A stretch of 16,657 nucleotides of DNA, from positions 1-16,657 of the forward strand of contig JAFKFE010000509.1 of NCBI GenBank assembly GCA_017308345.1, given 5' to 3'. The notes beneath the pieces are model-generated. The model was given only the letters and a program-made list of their open reading frames with translations. It searched no databases and was not told the DNA's origin. The stretch is from Alphaproteobacteria bacterium (GTDB lineage Bacteria; Pseudomonadota; Alphaproteobacteria; Rhizobiales; Rhizobiaceae). This document shows, one piece after another, positions 1 through 6,956 of this stretch. The translations under genes were made by a program, and so were the position numbers. Position 1 is the stretch's first letter. Each line of letters begins with the position of its first letter.

Positions 1-943
1 TGACGGTGGCGCCGCGGTCGACCCAGAAACCCCAGGCTTCGCGCGGCAGGCTGGCGGCGACGGCCAGTTCGTCGCCGCGCCCGCCGGCAAGGAAGCCGCC
101 CGGCTTGTTGACGATGGCGTAGGTGTCGGCCCAGAGATGCCAGCCGCCGCGAGCGGCTTCCGCCCGCATATGGTTGCTGAACAACGGGCCGCCGGTCGAC
201 GTCAGCGTCTCGGCGCCGTTGCGCCAGTTGATCAGTTCGATGGCATGAGGCGCGAACGCCTTGTCGACCTCACCGGCGAAGGCGGCGTCATGCACGGCAT
301 CGTCGGCGAGGATCGGCATGAACTGGAAGCCGCCGCCGGCCTCGGCAAGTGCTGCGCTCGCGGCCTCGATGCGCTGCCGGTTCCAGAGGTTCTCCTTGAC
401 GATCACCTGATCGGCCATGCCGAGATCGCGCGCCACAGCGATCATGCCCGGCAGGTCGGTCACTTCCAGCTTGTTGTCGAGGTTGATCAGGATCCTGTCC
501 CTGGTCGCAAGCAGCATCTCGCGCAGCGTCGACACCGCCTCATTGGTGACGGCGCCCGTGCCCTCGATCACCAGCCGGCATTTCTTCAACTCGGCCAGCG
601 TGTATTTCATCACCTCGCCCTTGCAGGTGGTCGTGCGGTCGAGCCAGCTGTCATGCATGATGACGAACTCGCCGTCTTTCGCACGCCGGACGTCGACCTC
701 GACGATCTCGGCGCCGATCACGATCGAACCTTCGACCGCAGCCAGCGAATTCTCGGCGTAAAGCGTCTTGCCGGCCTGCATGCTGCCGGCGCGGTGCGCG
801 GCGATCATCACATGATCGCGCCACTGGTTGGCATGTTCGAAGCGATCGAGGATCTGGCTGGCCCGGGTTTCACCGGCCAAGCTTTGGCCCGCGGCGGTGG
901 CAAGGGCGGCGGAAAAGGCAAGGCTCAGCCAGAGTGTTCGCAT
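1..943 (-). CDS. Secreted glycerophosphodiester phosphodiesterase (3' end outside window)
   Basis: The reading frame is open from ATG at 943 down to the window edge, giving 314 codons with no stop. It begins with a Sec-type signal peptide (MRTLWLSLAFSAALATAAG, likely cut near residue 24), so the enzyme should be periplasmic. GDPD-family landmarks follow in order: IAAHRAG (His50, Arg51), AENSLAAV (Glu64, Asn65), EVDVRRAKDGEFVIMHD (Glu82, Asp84, His97, Asp98). These are the catalytic and metal-binding positions of enzymes that split glycerophosphodiesters into glycerol-3-phosphate and an alcohol. A GGAG ribosome site lies 10 nt before the ATG, with a small hairpin just upstream of it. The acyltransferase gene ends 95 bp upstream on the same strand, so co-transcription is possible. 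The substrate cannot be read from the sequence. The family call is firm; the precise enzyme is not. Confidence 0.9.
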   Translation of the reverse strand, partial: MRTLWLSLAFSAALATAAGQSLAGETRASQILDRFEHANQWRDHVMIAAHRAGSMQAGKTLYAENSLAAVEGSIVIGAEIVEVDVRRAKDGEFVIMHDSWLDRTTTCKGEVMKYTLAELKKCRLVIEGTGAVTNEAVSTLREMLLATRDRILINLDNKLEVTDLPGMIAVARDLGMADQVIVKENLWNRQRIEAASAALAEAGGGFQFMPILADDAVHDAAFAGEVDKAFAPHAIELINWRNGAETLTSTGGPLFSNHMRAEAARGGWHLWADTYAIVNKPGGFLAGGRGDELAVAASLPREAWGFWVDRGATV

Positions 944-960
944 CGGGGAATCGCTCCGTT

Positions 961-976
961 CCGGGTCGCAACCCGG
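961..976 (-). promoter_or_regulatory. Small stem-loop in the GDPD 5' leader
   Basis: CCGGGT and ACCCGG form a perfect 6-bp stem around a 4-nt loop. On the minus strand it ends directly beside the AACGGAG ribosome-binding segment of the GDPD gene and lies 62 nt after the acyltransferase stop. It could be a weak terminator or transcript-end structure for the upstream gene, or a leader structure. It has no T-run, so the role is open. Confidence 0.3.
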
Positions 977-1038
977 TTAGGCGATGCCCATGACAGGGCG
1001 GTGAACGAAGCCGGCTAGCTGTCTGGCATCGGCGTCCG

Positions 1039-2253
1039 TCAAACCCGCTTGGCGAGGCGCCGGAACCAGGCGAGCGCCGGCATTTCGACGAAACGCCAGG
1101 TAAGCCAGGACGCGACGATGACGGCGATCAACATGGCGATCAAAGCCGCGAAACCGATCCAGGGCGAGCCGGGGCCGAAGCCGGTCGCATGGTCGCCGCG
1201 CAGCATCAGGTCGCCGACGATGCCGAGCCCGAGCTTGCGCTCGATGAGGCCGCCGACATTGATCATGCGGGCCTGGACGAAGATGTGGACCATGTAGATC
1301 GAATAGGAGAGCGAGCCGAGCAGCAGCATCGGCCGGCTGCGCAGCAGGGCACTGACCCCTCCGCCCTCATGCGCGAAGAGATAAAGCGCCAGCGCGAAGA
1401 CGACCGGCGCCGCGATGCCGGCGTCATTCGTTCCCGCCACCGAGACGAACAGCGCGATCACCACGATCATCGCAAGCTCGGCCAGCGTCCAGGCGAGGCG
1501 CCCTGCCCCGCCGCTCAGCGCCTGTCGCGCCCCTGCAATGGAATCGTGCTGAAACCAGGCAAGCAGCGCGCCGAGCGAGAAGCCGTAGAGGCAGCGGATG
1601 AAGCCGAAATCGAAGGACACGTCCATATGACGCGTCGAGACCGCAAGCAGGAAAAGCGGCGCCGTCACCGCGGCGCCCACGAACCATATCCAGGCGCGCT
1701 GGCCGGCGGTGAAGACGATGGCGGCAAAGAGCAGATAGGTGAAGAACTCAGCCGAAATGCTCCAGCTTGGCGCGTTCCAGCTCAGATGGTCCTCAACACC
1801 CATGCCCTGCAGAAGGAACAGGTTGGCGGCGAAGCTTTTCAGGTCGAAACCCGCGGTGAAGGGCGCGGGCCCCGTTCCATGCAACGCCGGCAGGACGAGC
1901 CGCAGCGCCTCGAAGCCGGCGAAGGCGGCCAGCATCAGGAGATGCAGCGGATAGATACGGCCGAAACGCACCAGCGCGAACCGGGCAAGATCGTCCTGCT
2001 CGTTCAGCCGGCCGCCATAAGCGCTGGCGATGACAAAGCCGGAAAGCACGAAGAAGAAATCGACGAACAGATAAGAGCCGCCGACAAGGGCGCTCTGCGA
2101 AATCATCGAGGTCGTCGGGAAGTGGAACAGCGCCACCAGCAGCGCGCAGATGCCGCGCCAGGAATCCAGCACCAGGAAGCGCTCGCCTGCCGCCGTGCCG
2201 ACACGGGTCGCCGCGGGCGCGGGTGCAAGGTTGAGCAAAGCGGTCTCAGCCAT
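1039..2253 (-). CDS. Acyltransferase 3 family membrane protein
   Basis: This is a 404-aa multi-spanning inner-membrane protein. The start at 2253 (MAETALLNLAP) is chosen because an AGGA ribosome site lies 11 nt before it. A longer reading frame upstream runs into the divergent intergenic region and the neighbouring gene. Acyltransferase_3 hallmarks are clear: DSWRGICALLVALFHF with Arg33 and His44 (the paired R-x10-H motif), FVDFFFVLSGFVIA near 64-76, RFGRIYP at 96-102, and WSISAEF at 164-170. Repeated hydrophobic segments continue to the C-terminus. The family transfers acyl groups, often O-acetyl, to sugars of exopolysaccharide, LPS or Nod-factor type molecules. The acceptor is unknown here. 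A polysaccharide locus begins about 5 kb away, but no direct link is visible. It may share a transcript with the GDPD gene 95 bp downstream. Confidence 0.88.
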   Translation of the reverse strand: MAETALLNLAPAPAATRVGTAAGERFLVLDSWRGICALLVALFHFPTTSMISQSALVGGSYLFVDFFFVLSGFVIASAYGGRLNEQDDLARFALVRFGRIYPLHLLMLAAFAGFEALRLVLPALHGTGPAPFTAGFDLKSFAANLFLLQGMGVEDHLSWNAPSWSISAEFFTYLLFAAIVFTAGQRAWIWFVGAAVTAPLFLLAVSTRHMDVSFDFGFIRCLYGFSLGALLAWFQHDSIAGARQALSGGAGRLAWTLAELAMIVVIALFVSVAGTNDAGIAAPVVFALALYLFAHEGGGVSALLRSRPMLLLGSLSYSIYMVHIFVQARMINVGGLIERKLGLGIVGDLMLRGDHATGFGPGSPWIGFAALIAMLIAVIVASWLTWRFVEMPALAWFRRLAKRV

Positions 2254-2377
2254 ATTGATACAGATCCTGTGTTGGCGTGGCACTCGCCGAGCGCCGCGCC
2301 GTTTCCGCGAGCTATGACTGGCATGTTGCGTGCCGGTTCTGTAGTTGTGGCTGCCCGATGAAAACCGAGGACCCGTA
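2254..2377. promoter_or_regulatory. Divergent promoter region, acyltransferase / agmatinase
   Basis: This 124-bp gap separates two divergently transcribed genes and must hold both promoters. Around 2319-2334 there is a near-palindrome, TGGCATG then GTGCC, with the GG-N10-GC spacing of sigma-54 promoters. It can be read on both strands because of its symmetry. The -12 half matches poorly, so this is only a candidate. No convincing sigma-70 boxes are seen. Confidence 0.35.
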
Positions 2378-3379
2378 ATGGCGAACAAAGAGATCGACCA
2401 CGCCTTCACCGCCCGTTCCAAGACGGGCGCGTCCTTCGAGCCGACCTATGCCGGCGCGCTGTCTTTCATGCGGCGCAAATACACGAAGGATGTGAAGGGC
2501 GCGGACGCCGTCGTGTGGGGCATTCCCTTCGACGCCGCCGTCACCAACCGGCCGGGCGCCCGCTTCGGGCCGCAGGCGATCCGCCGTGCCTCGGCGATCC
2601 TCGACAACGATCCGCAATATCCGTTCTCGCGCGACCTGTTCGAGCACCTCTCGGTGGTCGACTATGGCGACTGCCTGCTCGACAGCGGCAACCACCAGAA
2701 GACGCCGGGCACGATCGAACGCGAGGCGGCCAGGATCCTGAAATCAGGCGCGTTCCTTTTAACGCTCGGCGGCGACCATTTCGTCACCTGGCCGCTGCTC
2801 AAGGCGCATGCCGCGATCCACGGGCCGCTGGCGCTGGTGCAGTTCGACGCGCATCAGGACACCTGGCCGGACGACGGCAAGCGCATCGACCATGGCTCCT
2901 TCGTCGCCCGCGCGGTGCGTGAAGGCGTCGTCGACCCCGACCGCTCGATCCAGATCGGCATCCGCACCCATGCGCCCGATACGTTCGGCATCAAGATCCT
3001 CTACGGGCACGAGGTCGAGGAAATGCGCGCCTCCGACATCGCCTATGCGATCGTCGAGCGTACCGGCGGCAAGAAGACCTACCTCACCTTCGACATCGAC
3101 TGCCTCGACCCCGCCTTTGCGCCGGGCACGGGCACGCCAGTGGCCGGCGGCCCCTCCTCGGCAAAGATGCTGTCGACGCTGCGCCAGCTCGGCCAGATCG
3201 ACATCGTCGGCGCCGACGTCGTCGAGGTTGCGCCGGCCTACGATCATGCCGATATAACGGCGATCGCCGGATCGATCATCGCCATGCACTATCTCGGCCT
3301 GTTGGCGGAGCGAAAGGCAAGGCTTGACGAATTGAACAACGGCAATCATGCGGCGCTAAATCACGCGCACGGTATATAA
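2378..3379 (+). CDS. speB: Agmatinase (ureohydrolase family)
   Basis: This 333-aa cytoplasmic enzyme of the arginase/agmatinase family would hydrolyse agmatine to putrescine and urea. The two-manganese site is intact: GGDH (His134), FDAHQD (Asp157, His159, Asp161) and FDIDCLDP (Asp239, Asp241), with EVAPAYD (Glu283) near the C-terminal active-site loop. The segment RPGARFGPQAIRRAS near 58-72 is also typical. The start at 2378 is set by GAGGA six bases before ATG; an in-frame ATG at 2345 has no such site. argC starts 29 bp downstream on the same strand, suggesting one transcript and a role in arginine-linked nitrogen metabolism. Related guanidino-acid hydrolases (guanidinobutyrase, guanidinopropionase) share these motifs, so the exact substrate is less certain than the family. 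Confidence 0.85.
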   Translation: MANKEIDHAFTARSKTGASFEPTYAGALSFMRRKYTKDVKGADAVVWGIPFDAAVTNRPGARFGPQAIRRASAILDNDPQYPFSRDLFEHLSVVDYGDCLLDSGNHQKTPGTIEREAARILKSGAFLLTLGGDHFVTWPLLKAHAAIHGPLALVQFDAHQDTWPDDGKRIDHGSFVARAVREGVVDPDRSIQIGIRTHAPDTFGIKILYGHEVEEMRASDIAYAIVERTGGKKTYLTFDIDCLDPAFAPGTGTPVAGGPSSAKMLSTLRQLGQIDIVGADVVEVAPAYDHADITAIAGSIIAMHYLGLLAERKARLDELNNGNHAALNHAHGI

Positions 3380-3408
3380 CATTGGAATCGCAGGGAATTT
3401 GGTAAGCG

Positions 3409-4341
3409 ATGAAACCGAAAATCTTCATTGACGGCGAACACGGCACGACGGGCCTGCAGATCAGGGCGCTGCTGGCCGATCGCGGCGACCTGGAGATCAT
3501 CTCCATCCCGACCGAGCGCCGCAAGGAAGCCGCCGCCCGCGCCGAATTCCTCAACGCGGCCGATGTCGCGATCCTGTGCCTGCCGGATGCGGCAGCCAAG
3601 GAAAGCGTGTCGCTGATTACGAACGAAACGACCAAGGTGATCGACGCCTCGACCGCGCATCGCGTCGCCGAGGGGTGGGAATACGGCTTCGCCGAGATGG
3701 ACAAGGACCAGGCCAGCAAGATCGCCGGCGCGAAGCGCATCGCCAACCCGGGCTGCTGGCCGCAAGGGCCGATCGCGACGCTGCGGCCGCTCGTCTCCGC
3801 CGGCCTGCTGCCGGCCGATTTTCCGGTCACCGTCAACGGCATCTCCGGCTATTCCGGCGGCGGCCGGCCGATGATCGAGGACTATGTCGGCAAGGGCGAG
3901 GACGCGCCCGAGTTCCTGCCTTACGGGCTGACGCTCCAGCACAAGCATGTGCCGGAGCTCCGCACCTACGCGAAGCTGTCGCACGACCCGATCATGCAGC
4001 CGGCGGTCGGCAATTTCGCGCAAGGCATGATCACGGTGGTGCCGCTGCAACTCGGCGGTCTCGATCGCGTTCCGACCGGCGCGGAGCTTCATGCGGCGAT
4101 CGCCGACCACTATGCGTCGATCGATGGCGGCATGGTCGAGGTGGCACCCTATACGCATATGGAGCGCGTGCCCGAGATCGATCCGGAGATCTATAACGGC
4201 ACCAACCGGATGACGGTCTATGTGTTCGCCAACGACGAGCGGGCTCAGGCGCTGCTCCTGGCCGTCTACGACAATCTCGGCAAGGGTGCGTCGGGCGCCG
4301 CGGTGCAGAATCTCGACCTGACGCTCGGCATCAAGCACTGA
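3409..4341 (+). CDS. argC: N-acetyl-gamma-glutamyl-phosphate reductase
   Basis: This 310-aa protein is the short, type-2 form of ArgC. It catalyses the NADPH-dependent reduction of N-acetyl-glutamyl-phosphate to the semialdehyde, the third step of arginine synthesis. The N-terminus KIFIDGEHGTTGLQI (4-18) is the dinucleotide-binding start typical of this form. IANPGCWPQG (111-120) carries the catalytic Cys116, and GISGYSGGGR (about 144-153) is the conserved glycine-rich segment. The start ATG at 3409 has only a weak ribosome site. It lies 29 bp after the agmatinase stop, so translation may depend on the upstream gene. A large inverted repeat just after the stop looks like the transcript end. 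Length and motifs agree with the family and nothing seems damaged. Confidence 0.95.
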   Translation: MKPKIFIDGEHGTTGLQIRALLADRGDLEIISIPTERRKEAAARAEFLNAADVAILCLPDAAAKESVSLITNETTKVIDASTAHRVAEGWEYGFAEMDKDQASKIAGAKRIANPGCWPQGPIATLRPLVSAGLLPADFPVTVNGISGYSGGGRPMIEDYVGKGEDAPEFLPYGLTLQHKHVPELRTYAKLSHDPIMQPAVGNFAQGMITVVPLQLGGLDRVPTGAELHAAIADHYASIDGGMVEVAPYTHMERVPEIDPEIYNGTNRMTVYVFANDERAQALLLAVYDNLGKGASGAAVQNLDLTLGIKH

Positions 4342-4395
4342 ACGATCGTGCAAGCGTTTCCCGGGCGCTGGAAGCTCAGCGCTCCCGGGATCGTT
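4341..4395 (+). terminator. Probable transcript end after argC
   Basis: A long interrupted inverted repeat begins at the last base of the argC stop codon. AACGAT (4341-4346) pairs with ATCGTT (4390-4395). CCCGGG (4360-4365) pairs with CCCGGG (4384-4389), and CGCTG (4366-4370) pairs with CAGCG (4377-4381) around a 6-nt loop. There is no T-tract, so intrinsic termination is not assured, but position and stability suit an RNA 3' end. Confidence 0.45.
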
Positions 4396-4439
4396 GCCGT
4401 CGCTGAAGCCGTTCGAAAGATACGGTCGCAATTCTGATC

Positions 4440-4463
4440 ACCGTGGCCGGGGTCAGCCACGGT
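4440..4463 (+). repeat. Perfect 8-bp inverted repeat upstream of coiled-coil gene
   Basis: ACCGTGGC (4440-4447) and GCCACGGT (4456-4463) pair perfectly around an 8-nt spacer. The site is 60 bp before the start of the small coiled-coil gene and 44 bp after the argC hairpin. It could be an operator for a dimeric regulator, a leader hairpin, or a second terminator. No T-run follows. Confidence 0.4.
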
Positions 4464-4522
4464 AACCGCCGATTCACCATGATCGGGTATTGATGGAGTC
4501 GGCCCTCCACAAAGGAATTTCC

Positions 4523-4837
4523 ATGGTCAGCGCGATCTCGAGCTCCGTCCAAGCGACGCAGTATTCTTCATCAACGTCGTCCGACAGCGCGGCCCAGGAG
4601 GCCGATCTCGAAAAGCAGATCCAGGCATTGCAGGACCAGGCCAAGGCTGCTCAGGACCAGGTCGATGCCGCCAGGCTGCAGCAGCAGATCGCGGCCCTGG
4701 AGGCCAAGCTCGCCGCGCTCAAGGCCGCCGACGCGAAAAAGGCCGATCAGGATCAGTCAACGAACTCCGCCGCAGCCACGCGCCAGGCGGAGTTCGACAA
4801 CGAGCCGACGACGCAATCGCATCTGTTCTCGATGTGA
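4523..4837 (+). CDS. Small coiled-coil protein, possibly FlxA-like
   Basis: This 104-aa protein has no signal peptide or membrane segment. A Ser/Thr-rich N-terminus (about 1-24) precedes a Gln/Ala/Leu heptad-type coiled coil (about 25-72) with the repeating pattern LEKQIQALQDQ and LQQQIAALEAKLAAL. A polar, probably disordered tail follows. The start at 4523 is fixed by AAAGGA six bases upstream; ATGs at 4490 and 4493 lack such a site. The composition resembles FlxA-like proteins, but coiled coils are easily confused, so the family is tentative and the function unknown. It has its own spacer from argC and ends 4 bp from the convergent ctaA gene. The strong ribosome site and clean frame support a real gene. 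Confidence 0.7.
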   Translation: MVSAISSSVQATQYSSSTSSDSAAQEADLEKQIQALQDQAKAAQDQVDAARLQQQIAALEAKLAALKAADAKKADQDQSTNSAAATRQAEFDNEPTTQSHLFSM

Positions 4838-4838
4838 T

Positions 4839-4855
4839 CCGTCAGCTCCTGACGG
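4839..4855. terminator. Hairpin between convergent genes
   Basis: CCGTCAG (4839-4845) and CTGACGG (4849-4855) form a perfect 7-bp stem with a 3-nt loop. It begins one base after the coiled-coil gene stop and covers the ctaA stop codon and its last few codons. It could mark the transcript end on both strands, although neither side has a T-run. Confidence 0.4.
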
Positions 4856-5933
4856 CAATCTCAGTCGGCAACGGGTACGCACCCTTGGTGCCGCGCCAAT
4901 GCGCGGCGGCGAAGCCAAGCAGGACAAGCGCGATTGCCTGGTGCGTCAAGGCCATGTGCAGCGGCACCTGCATCAACAGCGTGCCGATGCCGATGGACGC
5001 CTGGACGACCACCAGCGCGAACAGAAGCGTGGCTCGGCGCGCATGGGTGGTGCCGCGTTGGCGCCGCCAGGTTGCGATCATGTGCCAGAGCGCGACGACG
5101 AAGACCGTATAGGCGCCGACCCGGTGCATGAACTGCACGGTCTTCGGATTTTCGAAGAAGTTCAGCCAGGCGGGCTTCTGGAGAAGCAGATCGGACGGGA
5201 TCACCGCGCCGTCCATCAGCGGCCATGTGTTGTAGGAAAGGCCGGCGTGGAGGCCGGCAACCAATCCGCCGAGATAGATCTGGATCAGCGTCAGGAACAC
5301 GATGAAGCCCGCGAGCCGCTGTGTCGAATGATCGGCGGCGGGCTCGGAATGCGGCGCGAGACCTCGCGCCACCACCATGGTGGCGGTGAAGATCAGCGCG
5401 GCAAGCGTCAGGTGCGTCGCGAGCCTGTACTGGCTGACCGAGACGCGGTCGACCAGCCCCGAGGCCACCATCCACCAGCCGATGGCGCCCTGCAGGCCGC
5501 CAAGCAGGAGGATACCGATGAGCTTCAATCCAAGGCCGCGCTCGATGCGGCGCGTAACCCAGAAGAACAGCAGCGGCAAGGCGAAGACCAGGCCCACGCT
5601 GCGCGCCAGGATGCGATGCGCCCACTCCCACCAGAAGATCGACTTGAACTCCTCGACGCTCATGCCCTTGTTGATCTCGGTATATTGCGGGATCTGCTGG
5701 TAGCGCTGGAACTCTTCCTGCCATTCGGCGTCGCTGAGCGGCGGGATGACGCCGTGGATCGGCTGCCACTCGGTGATCGACAGGCCCGAGCCGGTGAGAC
5801 GCGTGGAGCCGCCAACCAGCACCAGCGCGAACAGCACGAGCACCACGACGTACAGCCAGCCGCGCACCAAGGCGCGGTTATGCAGGTCGCGGTCGCGTGC
5901 GGCATAGGGAGCCGCGGCGGTGATGGCAGCCAT
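4842..5933 (-). CDS. ctaA: Heme A synthase (CtaA/COX15)
   Basis: This 363-aa inner-membrane protein has about eight hydrophobic helices. It oxidises the C8 methyl of heme O to the formyl group of heme A, needed for aa3-type cytochrome oxidase. Family marks are [21 protein letters not shown] (41-61), the heme-ligand type histidines in WEWAHRIL (His106), ATHLTLA (His174), QFMHRVGAY (His270) and ALTHQAIAL (His331), and [16 protein letters not shown] (227-242). The acidic loop after the first helix and the overall length match the alphaproteobacterial COX15-like form. ATG at 5933 follows a GGGAAAG ribosome site. The gene ends 4 bp from the convergent coiled-coil gene and diverges from the DUF2842 gene. 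No other cytochrome oxidase gene is in the window. Confidence 0.95.
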   Translation of the reverse strand: MAAITAAAPYAARDRDLHNRALVRGWLYVVVLVLFALVLVGGSTRLTGSGLSITEWQPIHGVIPPLSDAEWQEEFQRYQQIPQYTEINKGMSVEEFKSIFWWEWAHRILARSVGLVFALPLLFFWVTRRIERGLGLKLIGILLLGGLQGAIGWWMVASGLVDRVSVSQYRLATHLTLAALIFTATMVVARGLAPHSEPAADHSTQRLAGFIVFLTLIQIYLGGLVAGLHAGLSYNTWPLMDGAVIPSDLLLQKPAWLNFFENPKTVQFMHRVGAYTVFVVALWHMIATWRRQRGTTHARRATLLFALVVVQASIGIGTLLMQVPLHMALTHQAIALVLLGFAAAHWRGTKGAYPLPTEIAVRS

Positions 5934-6084
5934 TTCGCTTTCCCGGCGGTTGAAACGCGCGATTGGTGGACCAAGCCTTGCGCCGTGGCAAGACTGGACA
6001 GCGCGGCACGCCGTCGCGCCGGGCCGCGGCGGTTGCGCGCGGGCTCCAATCGGCCTAAGCGGGGCTGGTCAACGAGACCGCGAC
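5934..6084. promoter_or_regulatory. Divergent intergenic region, ctaA / DUF2842
   Basis: These 151 bp separate two divergent starts and should contain promoters for both. A CTTGC / GCAAG hairpin can form near its middle. I see no convincing -35/-10 pair or known operator. Confidence 0.3.
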
Positions 6085-6300
6085 ATGCCCATTCGCCTGA
6101 AAAAGCTGATCGGAACCATATTGCTGGTGGCGCTGGTCATCATCTACGCGCTGATCGCCTCCGCCGTGGCGGTCACCAGGCTCGCCGAATACGGACCCAC
6201 CGCGCATCTCCTGTTCTTCCTGCTCAGCGGCTTTCTCTGGGTTCTGCCGGCCATGGCCATCATCAAATGGCTGATCATCGAGCCGCGCCCGAAGGGCTGA
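6085..6300 (+). CDS. DUF2842 family small membrane protein
   Basis: This 71-aa protein has two predicted membrane helices: LIGTILLVALVIIYALIASA (about 8-27) and LLFFLLSGFLWVLPAMAIIK (about 42-61). The basic start MPIRLKK and the WVLPAM segment before a final short basic tail match, by memory, the alphaproteobacterial DUF2842 family. That family has no established function. The frame is open well upstream of ATG 6085, but the upstream residues are low-complexity and Arg-rich and lie in the divergent promoter region, so the shorter start is preferred. The ribosome site (ACGAG) is weak. A link to ctaA is only positional. Confidence 0.8.
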   Translation: MPIRLKKLIGTILLVALVIIYALIASAVAVTRLAEYGPTAHLLFFLLSGFLWVLPAMAIIKWLIIEPRPKG

Positions 6301-6400
6301 CCCTCGCTGGCCTCAGGCAAGCGCAAACACGAATGTGATTCAGACGTGATCAGGCGCGCGCCTACCTTGCCTCGCTCATCGCTCGGCAGGGAGGCTTGGC

Positions 6401-6805
6401 ATGCTGAGGACAATGTTCGCGGGGCTGATCGTTCTGAACGGCTCGCTCGTCGCTTCGATCGCGGCAGCGGAAACCATCGATGTCTCGGATGCTCATGGCG
6501 GCAGCGTCGCCGCCTACAGCCAGCGCTGGAAGGCGCTCGCGGCGCGTGGCGTCGATGTGCGCATCGTCGGCAAATGCCAGTCGGCATGCACAGTGCTGCT
6601 CGGCTACATTCCACGCAGCCGCATCTGCGTGACGCCGGCGGCGAGCTTCGGCTTCCATCTGGCGCACCGCCCCGACATGACCGCCGTTTTGTGGAATGCC
6701 TATTCGTCCGACATCAGGGGCTGGATCAAGGCGCATGGCGGGCTCGAAACCCAGCTCAAATGGATGAGCGCGCCCGACACCTACCGTTATTTCCACAAAT
6801 GCTGA
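6401..6805 (+). CDS. Small secreted protein with GxCxSAC motif (COG3904-like)
   Basis: This 134-aa protein starts at ATG 6401, six bases after a strong GGGAGG ribosome site. A signal peptide (MLRTMFAGLIVLNGSLVASIAAA) is probably cut before Glu24. The core VRIVGKCQSACTVLLGYIP (53-71), then RICV (74-77) and ASFGFHLAH (81-89), resembles the short periplasmic proteins of COG3904, thought to have a ClpP/crotonase-type fold. Cys59, Ser61, Cys63, Cys76 and His86 stand out. A C59-C63 or C63-C76 disulphide is plausible in the periplasm. The last residue is also Cys. Whether Ser61 and His86 form an active site is unknown. A rhizobial repeat begins 15 bp after the stop. No partner gene is apparent. Confidence 0.75.
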   Translation: MLRTMFAGLIVLNGSLVASIAAAETIDVSDAHGGSVAAYSQRWKALAARGVDVRIVGKCQSACTVLLGYIPRSRICVTPAASFGFHLAHRPDMTAVLWNAYSSDIRGWIKAHGGLETQLKWMSAPDTYRYFHKC

Positions 6806-6819
6806 AGCAGCGCTCAGGC

Positions 6820-6920
6820 TAAAGCGCGTCGCGTTGAACCCGATCCATGCGACGCGCTTTAGGTCTTTGTTTTATGCATGTCGTCATCCCAAAACCGAGA
6901 TCACTTTTGGGCGACAGGCA
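6820..6920. repeat. Rhizobial intergenic palindromic repeat (two hairpins)
   Basis: Two inverted repeats sit side by side. TAAAGCGCGTCGC (6820-6832) pairs perfectly with GCGACGCGCTTTA (6849-6861). Then TGCATGTCG (6875-6883) and CCCAAAA (6888-6894) pair with TTTTGGG (6905-6911) and CGACAGGCA (6912-6920), with one mismatch and a 4-nt bulge. I recall near-identical intergenic elements in many copies in Mesorhizobium and other rhizobia, often with CGACATGCA at the end. Lying between convergent genes, it may also serve as a transcript end on both strands. Confidence 0.7.
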
Positions 6921-6923
6921 TTG

Positions 6924-6956
6924 GATCGTCACCACCATCTAGATGGTCACTACCAT
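6924..6956 (-). repeat. Imperfect 18-nt direct repeat across the deacetylase stop codon
   Basis: On the minus strand the last codons of the deacetylase, ATGGTAGTGACCATC then TAG, are followed at once by ATGGTGGTGACGATC. The 15-nt units match at 13 positions and both encode MVVTI. The two differences are synonymous. An embedded 14-nt perfect palindrome, ACCATCTAGATGGT (6934-6947), covers the stop codon. Confidence 0.75.

Noticed and set aside
137..1018. Plus-strand open frame opposite the GDPD gene
   Set aside because: The minus strand encodes a signal peptide and intact GDPD motifs; this frame has none and shows the His/Arg/Asp-rich composition of a shadow.
1189..2361. Plus-strand open frame opposite the acyltransferase
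   Set aside because: Charged, low-complexity product antisense to a well-defined membrane enzyme.
4665..6338. Very long plus-strand open frame (557 codons) opposite ctaA
   Set aside because: It is rich in Arg, His, Gln and Pro with no domain pattern, overlaps the clear ctaA gene antisense and runs through the real start of the DUF2842 gene. It is a side effect of GC-rich codon bias.
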